DNA from: JBAZWE01 sp041658605 | GTDB taxonomy: Bacteria > Actinomycetota > Thermoleophilia > BMS3ABIN01 | Length of the DNA stretch: 64,000 bases | Assembly: GCA_041658605.1 (NCBI GenBank) | Contig: JBAZZU010000012.1 | Coordinates: 1-64,000, forward strand | Direction: 5' to 3' | Part shown: positions 59,191 through 64,000 of the stretch, piece after piece | Layout: each line of letters begins with the position of its first letter | Position numbering within the stretch: position 1 is the first letter of the stretch | Program-made: the position numbers and the translations under genes | Notes under the pieces: model-generated | Databases searched by the model: none | What the model was told of the DNA's origin: nothing | What the model saw: the letters and a program-made list of their open reading frames with translations, nothing else

Positions 59191-60018
59191 TCATCCCAAC
59201 ACCTTTTCAATCAAGGCTTCCTGCTTGGACAAGCCAAGATAATACACGTTCGGCTTGACTTCCAGGTTGGCCCTCAGCTCCTGTACCTCGCCATTCGCTA
59301 TCTGAATTGCGACTTTCTCGCTGTCATCATTGCGGTTGCCGAATTCAAGCGCCGGCTTGCCTTTGACTTCTTTCATATGCTTTTTACAGGCTTCCACGCA
59401 GGCCGGTATTTCGCCGGCTTCCAGGTCCTTGTGGGCGCAGAAGGTACACTTGGTGGCGACACCGAGCATCATCGAAGGCACCTTGGAGTTCTGCTCCTCC
59501 CGGGGTACCGGGTTATCGCGGAAAACGATGGTGCGCGCACGGAACGGACAGGCGATCACGCAATAACGGCAACCGATGCAACGGTGCTCGTCGATCAGCA
59601 CGATGCCGTCCCTTTCGCGGACGAACGAAGCTTTGGTGACACAGACATGCACGCATGGAGGATCGGAACAGTGCTGGCAGAGCAACGGAATATCCCGCTC
59701 TTCGGTTCCGGGCAGATCCTGTTTCATCTGAGCGACGCGAATCCAGTATGGCGTGTAGCGGGCGGCGTCTTCTCCATATTCTGCCTCGAGGTCAGGTACG
59801 TTGTTCTCCTCACGGCAGGCCTTCTCGCATTCCTTGCAGCCGTCACAGTTGTTCAGGTTGACCGTCATGGCAAACTGGATAGCCTTCTTCGCAGTGCTTC
59901 CAGTGGAAGCCATGGTAGACGACACCAGCAGCTGTGACGCCGGCATCGCTGCGCCGGCCGCGGCGATCAAACCACCCAGCTTGAGAAACGTCCTTCTGTC
60001 CATTCCATCATTTGCCAT
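59191..60018 (-). CDS. dsrO: DsrO, periplasmic ferredoxin subunit of DsrMKJOP
   Basis: 275 residues. Twin-arginine signal DRRTFLKLGG (about 7-16) and a hydrophobic stretch are followed by four ferredoxin-type cysteine groups: CDGCKECEKAC, CQHCSDPPCVHVC, CIGCRYCVIACPF, and CTFC...CVEACKK. Exported folded by Tat, it passes electrons between DsrJ and DsrP. It lies between dsrJ and dsrP. Confidence 0.96.
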   Translation of the reverse strand: MANDGMDRRTFLKLGGLIAAAGAAMPASQLLVSSTMASTGSTAKKAIQFAMTVNLNNCDGCKECEKACREENNVPDLEAEYGEDAARYTPYWIRVAQMKQDLPGTEERDIPLLCQHCSDPPCVHVCVTKASFVRERDGIVLIDEHRCIGCRYCVIACPFRARTIVFRDNPVPREEQNSKVPSMMLGVATKCTFCAHKDLEAGEIPACVEACKKHMKEVKGKPALEFGNRNDDSEKVAIQIANGEVQELRANLEVKPNVYYLGLSKQEALIEKVLG

Positions 60019-60083
60019 TGCTTGACCTTTTCTCCCTTTGTCTTTTTAAGGCCTGGTCCGGGTTCCGCCTGGTACGCTGCTGA

Positions 60084-60500
60084 TTAATAACCCTCGGGCC
60101 GGTATGATTCCATCTGCTTTTCGGTCGAATGACAGCCGTTGGCCTTGTCCATGCAACCCGGCTGAACGCCGTTGTATTCATGACATGTCTTGCAGAAATC
60201 CTTGTATTCGTGACAGCTGAAACAGCGCTCGATCTGGAAGCGCTCGTCCTTGACGCCCTCGCGCACGACCTTTACCCTCTCGTCCTTGAGCACCTGCTGA
60301 TGGTTGACGCGCATGTAATCCTTTGTTTCCTCGCGGGTGCCGCCCTTCGGGTCGACGCAGACGGTCGCGTCGCTGTCAGTGCCCTTCGCAAGGTCGGGCT
60401 TGATGTCAGCGCTGGCCAGATGGCCGCTCGCCGCGTTGATGATGAACGGTAATGCCAGAACTACGAGAAAGATGAAAAATACTATTACCGGCTTCTTCAT
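60084..60500 (-). CDS. dsrJ: DsrJ, multiheme cytochrome c of DsrMKJOP (altered third heme site)
   Basis: 138 residues. N-terminal signal-anchor helix; conserved distal-ligand region VCVDPKGGTREETKDYMRVNH with the Cys known to bind a heme iron in Allochromatium DsrJ; two normal heme sites CFSCH and CKTCH. The third site reads CMDKANGCH, six residues between cysteines instead of two, read directly from the DNA. It may carry two hemes or use a wider spacing. Its ATG overlaps the dsrK stop by four bases. Confidence 0.93.
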   Translation of the reverse strand: MKKPVIVFFIFLVVLALPFIINAASGHLASADIKPDLAKGTDSDATVCVDPKGGTREETKDYMRVNHQQVLKDERVKVVREGVKDERFQIERCFSCHEYKDFCKTCHEYNGVQPGCMDKANGCHSTEKQMESYRPEGY

Positions 60501-62077
60501 TCCTTCGCTCCAAGGTCGATAGCACTCGCAACCAGCTGATGGACACCGCCGGCCACGGTCATGGGCACGTCGTATTTTGGCAGGATCTTAGTGAACTGGG
60601 CCTTGCAGATGGCGCATATCAGAGCCAGGAAGTTGACTCCATGAGACTCCTGCACCTTGTGGAATGCCTGCATCCTCGGCATCGCGCCCTGGACACGGAC
60701 TTCGAGGAGTTCGTCCGTGAGGATACCGCCGCCGCCGCCGCAACAGAATGTCTGTGCCTTGATGGTGTTCTCATCCATGTCGACGTACCTGTTGCATGAT
60801 GCCTTGATAAGCTCGCGCGGCAGCTCGAACTGGCCGCCGGGACGGTCTCCCATCCTCGTGGCGCGCGCGACGTTGCAGGAGTCGTGGAAAGTCACTACCA
60901 GATCGTCGTTGGCCGACTTGTCCAGTTTGATGGCGCCGCGATTTACCAGGTCGAGCGTGTACTCGACGATGTGCTGCGGACGCGGATAATTCGGATCGAG
61001 CGAATCGAACGGGCCGATCAGCGTGTTCCAGAAGGAATAGGCGATACGCCAGGCGTGGCCGCATTCGCCGACGATCAGGCGCTTCGGCTTGAGTTCGTTG
61101 ATGGCGTCGTTGATGCGCAACGCGACTTTCTGCATCTGGGTGTAGCTGCCGATGAACATCCCGAAATTGCCCGCCTCGGAGGCCGCCGAGCTGAAAGTCC
61201 AGCTGATTCCCGCCTGATGGAAAACCTTCGCGTAGCCAAGGAGCGATTCGACGTGCGGTGAGGCGAAGAAATCGGCCGACGGTGTTACCATCAGGACTTC
61301 GGCTCCCTCTACATCCAGCGGAAGCCTGATCTTCTGGCCGGTTTCCTCTTCCAGATCCTCTTCAGTCGATTCGAGCGTGGCCTTGAGCGCCTTGGGGTTC
61401 ATACCCAGGTTGTTGCCGACTTCGTGAACCTTGGCGATGATGTCATTGGTATACTTCTGGCCGACACCGATGTGGTCCATTATCTCCCTGGCGGCCATGG
61501 AGATCTCGGCCGTGTCGATGCCGTAAGGGCAGAAAAGCGAACAGCGGCGGCACTGCGAGCACTGGTGGAAATAGCTGTACCACTCGCCGAGCAGCTCGAG
61601 GTCGAACCTCTCTGCTCCCGCCAGCTTGCCGAGGATCTTGCCCTCGGTTGTGAAATATTTACGATAAACCTTGCGGAAAAGTTCGGCCCTGGCCACGGGC
61701 ATGTTCTTCGGATCCTTCGTTCCCAGGAAATACTGGCATTTGTCGGTACAGGCGCCGCACTTTACGCAGATATCCATATAGACCTGGAGAGACTTGTATT
61801 TCTTCAGAAGCTCGCTCATCTTGGCGATGGCGGCGTCGTGCCAGTCTTCACGCAGGTCCGTGGGGAAGTCGAGCTTCTCCATGGTTACGGCCTTGCACAC
61901 ATAGGGCTTGTTGGCGGCCGCGGCCCCCTCTTCGATCTTGGGGATCTCCACCGAACCCGTCAGCTCTGGCGCATGTATGTCCTTCGCCTTCTTGCGGGGG
62001 ACGCTGGGTTCGCCGACCTTTTCCAGGTCGGTCAATACTTTTTCTTCAGTTTCTGTTGCCGCTGTCTCTTCTGCCAT
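60497..62077 (-). CDS. dsrK: DsrK, HdrD-like iron-sulfur subunit of DsrMKJOP
   Basis: 526 residues. An N-terminal extension of about 60 Glu/Lys-rich residues is followed by ferredoxin-type groups CVKCGACTDKCQY and CSQCRRCSLFCPYG, then two CCG-type regions with HDSCNVAR and FCCGGGGGIL for the catalytic heterodisulfide-reductase-like cluster. This subunit acts on DsrC (trisulfide or disulfide) at the cytoplasmic face. It pairs with DsrM. Starts about 190 bp after dsrC. Confidence 0.96.
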   Translation of the reverse strand: MAEETAATETEEKVLTDLEKVGEPSVPRKKAKDIHAPELTGSVEIPKIEEGAAAANKPYVCKAVTMEKLDFPTDLREDWHDAAIAKMSELLKKYKSLQVYMDICVKCGACTDKCQYFLGTKDPKNMPVARAELFRKVYRKYFTTEGKILGKLAGAERFDLELLGEWYSYFHQCSQCRRCSLFCPYGIDTAEISMAAREIMDHIGVGQKYTNDIIAKVHEVGNNLGMNPKALKATLESTEEDLEEETGQKIRLPLDVEGAEVLMVTPSADFFASPHVESLLGYAKVFHQAGISWTFSSAASEAGNFGMFIGSYTQMQKVALRINDAINELKPKRLIVGECGHAWRIAYSFWNTLIGPFDSLDPNYPRPQHIVEYTLDLVNRGAIKLDKSANDDLVVTFHDSCNVARATRMGDRPGGQFELPRELIKASCNRYVDMDENTIKAQTFCCGGGGGILTDELLEVRVQGAMPRMQAFHKVQESHGVNFLALICAICKAQFTKILPKYDVPMTVAGGVHQLVASAIDLGAKE

Positions 62078-62268
62078 CTAAATTGTCCTTTCAAGGCCCG
62101 GGAACCCCATGCCATACCCGAGGGCAGCTGTGACTAATCCAAAAAAATCAAAACGTGACCATAGATTTGCCCCCCTGACCAGAGACCGGCCGTTCCATTA
62201 AGGCCGGCCCCCGGCAGGATTACTTCAAAGGTGAAACTGGCCGCAGTCGTCCGCGGCCTGGCCGCGGA

Positions 62269-62601
62269 TTAAACGCAGCCGGTCGGCTTCGGAAGGCCGG
62301 CGATCTTGCAGGCCTGCAGTGCGGGGCCAGCGGGATAGAGATCGTAGAGATAGGCGCTGTTGCCCTTCTCCGGGCCGAACATCTTCTTCATTTCCTTGAT
62401 GAGGATCTTGATGGCCGGAGCGATGTTGTACTCCTGGTAGTAGCCGCGCAGGAAGTTGATGACTTCCCAGTGGGCATCTGTCAGCTCGACGCCCTCGATG
62501 TCGGCGATGTGCTTGCCGACGTCCTCGGTCCACTCGTCGAGGTCAACCAGATAACCGTCGTCGTCTGTCTCGTAGTTTTTACCGTTTACTTCAAAGCCCA
62601 T
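62269..62601 (-). CDS. dsrC: DsrC, sulfur-carrier protein
   Basis: 110 residues. The C-terminal arm has both redox cysteines, Cys98 and Cys109 (QACKIAGLPKPTGCV), the penultimate one being the sulfur-carrying residue, so it is a true DsrC and not a TusE or RspA type. AGGAGG precedes the ATG. It sits between dsrM and dsrK, joining the carrier with the membrane complex that recycles it. Confidence 0.97.
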   Translation of the reverse strand: MGFEVNGKNYETDDDGYLVDLDEWTEDVGKHIADIEGVELTDAHWEVINFLRGYYQEYNIAPAIKILIKEMKKMFGPEKGNSAYLYDLYPAGPALQACKIAGLPKPTGCV

Positions 62602-62685
62602 TTTTTCTTCCTCCTGTTGTTTTGTTTCCTTGCTTTATATTAGAGAGCAGTCCGCTCTGAGAGCTGTCTCTCGCCCAAACCTACA

Positions 62686-63465
62686 CTAGCCGGCTACCTC
62701 CGGTGCCTTCTCGGCTGTTACAGGCACTGGCGCCGGCAGGTTTTCCGCCCACGGAGCCACGAGCCGCTTCTCCCTCGGGTTATCAACCTGGTTGCGGGTC
62801 GGGCTGAAGAAGATACCACCCGAGTGCATCAGCTTGCTGAAGGGGAAATATACCAGCAGCAGCAGCACCAGGCTGATGTGCACGATGAAAATGATTTCCA
62901 TGGGCATGGTCTGTGGATTAAAGGAGATGATGCCCATCATAAATTCCTTCACCTTGGTCACGTCGACGCGGTAAAAATGTTTTGCCAGCAGACCGGTGGT
63001 GGCGATGCTGATCAAAAGGATCAGGAGGATGTAGTCGGACATGACTGAAACGTAGGCGGTGCGGTCCACGACCAGCCTGAGGAGCAGGAGGAGCGCGAGG
63101 CCGCCGATCATGATGACGCCGGCGTACATTTCAAAGGTTGTGATGTAGTTGAGCGCCGCCGGTGAAACCGGGATCAGAAATCTTATGTGCTTGACCAGAA
63201 CCAGAAGCAGACCGATGTGGAAGACGTATCCGGCCAGCCAGATGACCCTGTTGCTGAAGAAGAGGCTCTTGAAGAGGGCCACTTCCGCCAGGACCCGGGG
63301 CGCCACGCCGCCTGCGGTCACCGGGCTCGGATTGAGTGGAATCTTCAGTGGCGCCGGAGTGCGCGCGTATACCCAGATACGCGCAAGAAAACCGAAAAGA
63401 AACACAGCAATGGCAACATAAGCAAGAACAACAAATATCATCGAAGAACCGCTCAAACCGCTCAC
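62686..63465 (-). CDS. dsrM: DsrM, cytochrome b subunit of DsrMKJOP
   Basis: 259 residues, NarI-like membrane diheme cytochrome b with about five helices. Candidate heme-ligand histidines lie in VFHIGLLLVLVKHI, LAKHFYR and IVHISLVLLL. Oxidises or reduces quinone and exchanges electrons with DsrK. The GTG start ending at 63465 has an AGAGG near it, but spacing is short; a TTG nine bases on is an alternative. It is the first gene of the dsr operon, behind a long leader with two promoters. A proline-rich C-terminal tail follows the last helix. Confidence 0.94.
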   Translation of the reverse strand: MSGLSGSSMIFVVLAYVAIAVFLFGFLARIWVYARTPAPLKIPLNPSPVTAGGVAPRVLAEVALFKSLFFSNRVIWLAGYVFHIGLLLVLVKHIRFLIPVSPAALNYITTFEMYAGVIMIGGLALLLLLRLVVDRTAYVSVMSDYILLILLISIATTGLLAKHFYRVDVTKVKEFMMGIISFNPQTMPMEIIFIVHISLVLLLLVYFPFSKLMHSGGIFFSPTRNQVDNPREKRLVAPWAENLPAPVPVTAEKAPEVAG

Positions 63466-63572
63466 ACCTCTTCCTTTTCGTGGAGAAACAGCACCGTTAC
63501 GAACTGAATTTGGAAAGGATTACCATGCCTGCCCGCTACCCCCGCCCTCGAATACCCCCCGAAGCATCTGGA

Positions 63573-63601
63573 AACATAGCAGCTGGTTGCGAAGGTGTCA
63601 A
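63573..63601 (-). promoter_or_regulatory. dsr operon promoter, proximal
   Basis: TTGACA (complement of 63596-63601), 17-base spacer, TATGTT (complement of 63573-63578). Start point about 63566, leaving a leader of about 100 nt before dsrM. Confidence 0.6.
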
Positions 63602-63675
63602 ACTGAAAGCAACATCCCACCCGATCCGCAGACTATGCAGTATTAATACCATAGAGGGTATCTACAGCAAGAGAA

Positions 63676-63704
63676 AATCTATACCCGTTTGCTTCTCTTG
63701 TCAA
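63676..63704 (-). promoter_or_regulatory. dsr operon promoter, distal
   Basis: Perfect TTGACA (complement of 63699-63704), 17-base spacer, TAGATT (complement of 63676-63681). Start point about 63669, giving a leader of about 200 nt. No gene is seen between here and dsrM. Confidence 0.65.
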
Positions 63705-63940
63705 TAGGTTTTTCGGATTTTTTTGAGGATTAATCCGGGAGCGTTGTCTGGAGATATTTTTCCTGCTAATTGACGTATTTTTAATCAGCAGCGAGCGGTG
63801 ATACGGAGGATTGCGAGTAAAATAATCAACGGCGGGTGAAAAAATTTCGGGTGGTTCAGGACGTCTTGCGCCACGTTTTTTTCTTCCGGTCCAACTTTCG
63901 GCCGCAAGAAAAAAATTCAGATATCAACCAGGTTATCTGA

Positions 63941-64000
63941 TCAGCGACTGCTCTCTGTTTCCTGTTCGGGCGACGGCGTGATGCCTGCCAGGGCGCCCTC
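63941..64000 (-). CDS. Possible C-terminus of a gene cut by the window edge
   Basis: Reading from the window end on the minus strand, a frame gives EGALAGITPSPEQETESSR then TGA at 63943-63941. Charged and Pro-rich composition fits a protein C-terminus, but with 19 residues nothing can be assigned. The stretch 63705-63940 between it and the distal dsr promoter shows no gene. Confidence 0.3.
   Translation of the reverse strand, partial: EGALAGITPSPEQETESSR

Noticed and set aside
62078..62268. Terminator between dsrC and dsrK
   Set aside because: A short CCGGCC/GGCCGG stem exists near 62184-62210 but without a T-run and with a weak stem; not enough to call.

Overview
The window reads as a chromosome segment of an anaerobic or facultative member of the Actinomycetota (inference). 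Supporting it are an actinobacterial-type integration host factor directly upstream of gmk-rpoZ-coaBC, the rapZ-yvcK-whiA block, a mycobacterial-style PyrR leader, very large LuxR/MalT-type regulators, many GTG/TTG starts, a probably leaderless mihF mRNA and moderately high GC. No rRNA, tRNA, transposase, phage module or CRISPR array was found.

Layout. 1-2.5 kb: end of a peptide ABC transporter operon (permease cut by the window edge, binding lipoprotein). 3-13 kb: signalling region with a V4R-GGDEF-receiver-LuxR fusion, a 25-codon microORF with a structured leader, a membrane HD-GYP protein and two tandem STAND/LuxR regulators, the first of them AT-rich. 13-16.6 kb: cold-shock protein, a 56-residue HTH protein, an AMIN-like lipoprotein, two tandem paralogous small-RNA genes with their own promoters and terminators, and a pentaheme cytochrome lipoprotein. 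16.6-26.3 kb: GT-C membrane protein, pgk, gap, whiA, yvcK, rapZ, ogt and uvrC, all on the minus strand. 26.7-31.3 kb: YtxH-like protein, a DNA-binding protein with a histone-H1-like tail, coaBC-rpoZ-gmk-mihF and a lipoprotein. 31.4-40.8 kb: complete operon for UMP synthesis up to orotate (pyrR-pyrB-pyrC-carA-carB-pyrK-pyrD). 41-47.5 kb: orphan lasso-type RiPP precursor, Asp/His-rich secreted HYR protein, plsC-like acyltransferase and three type IV minor prepilins. 47.6-52 kb: acs, a sulfite-oxidase-fold lipoprotein and a BPL-N domain protein.

52-63.5 kb: a complete dissimilatory sulfite reductase locus on the minus strand, in transcription order dsrM-C-K-J-O-P-A-B-D-L, then after a terminator-like hairpin dsrE-F-H. 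DsrMKJOP would link the membrane quinone pool (and periplasm) to the DsrC thiol/trisulfide cycle, DsrAB would interconvert sulfite and DsrC-bound sulfur, DsrL would link this to NAD(P)H, and DsrEFH would relay sulfur to DsrC. DsrD, normally a marker of sulfite/sulfate reduction, stands in the same gene set as DsrL and DsrEFH, normally markers of sulfur oxidation. Direction of flux therefore cannot be read from gene content, and this is the most interesting metabolic feature. Two good sigma70-type promoters lie in a long leader upstream of dsrM.

Best candidates for undescribed biology: the two paralogous small RNAs at 14.6-15.0 kb (same closing stem, conserved core, promoter spacing and terminator), the orphan RiPP precursor at 41.1 kb, the microORF/HD-GYP unit at 5.3-7.1 kb, and the mixed-marker Dsr locus.
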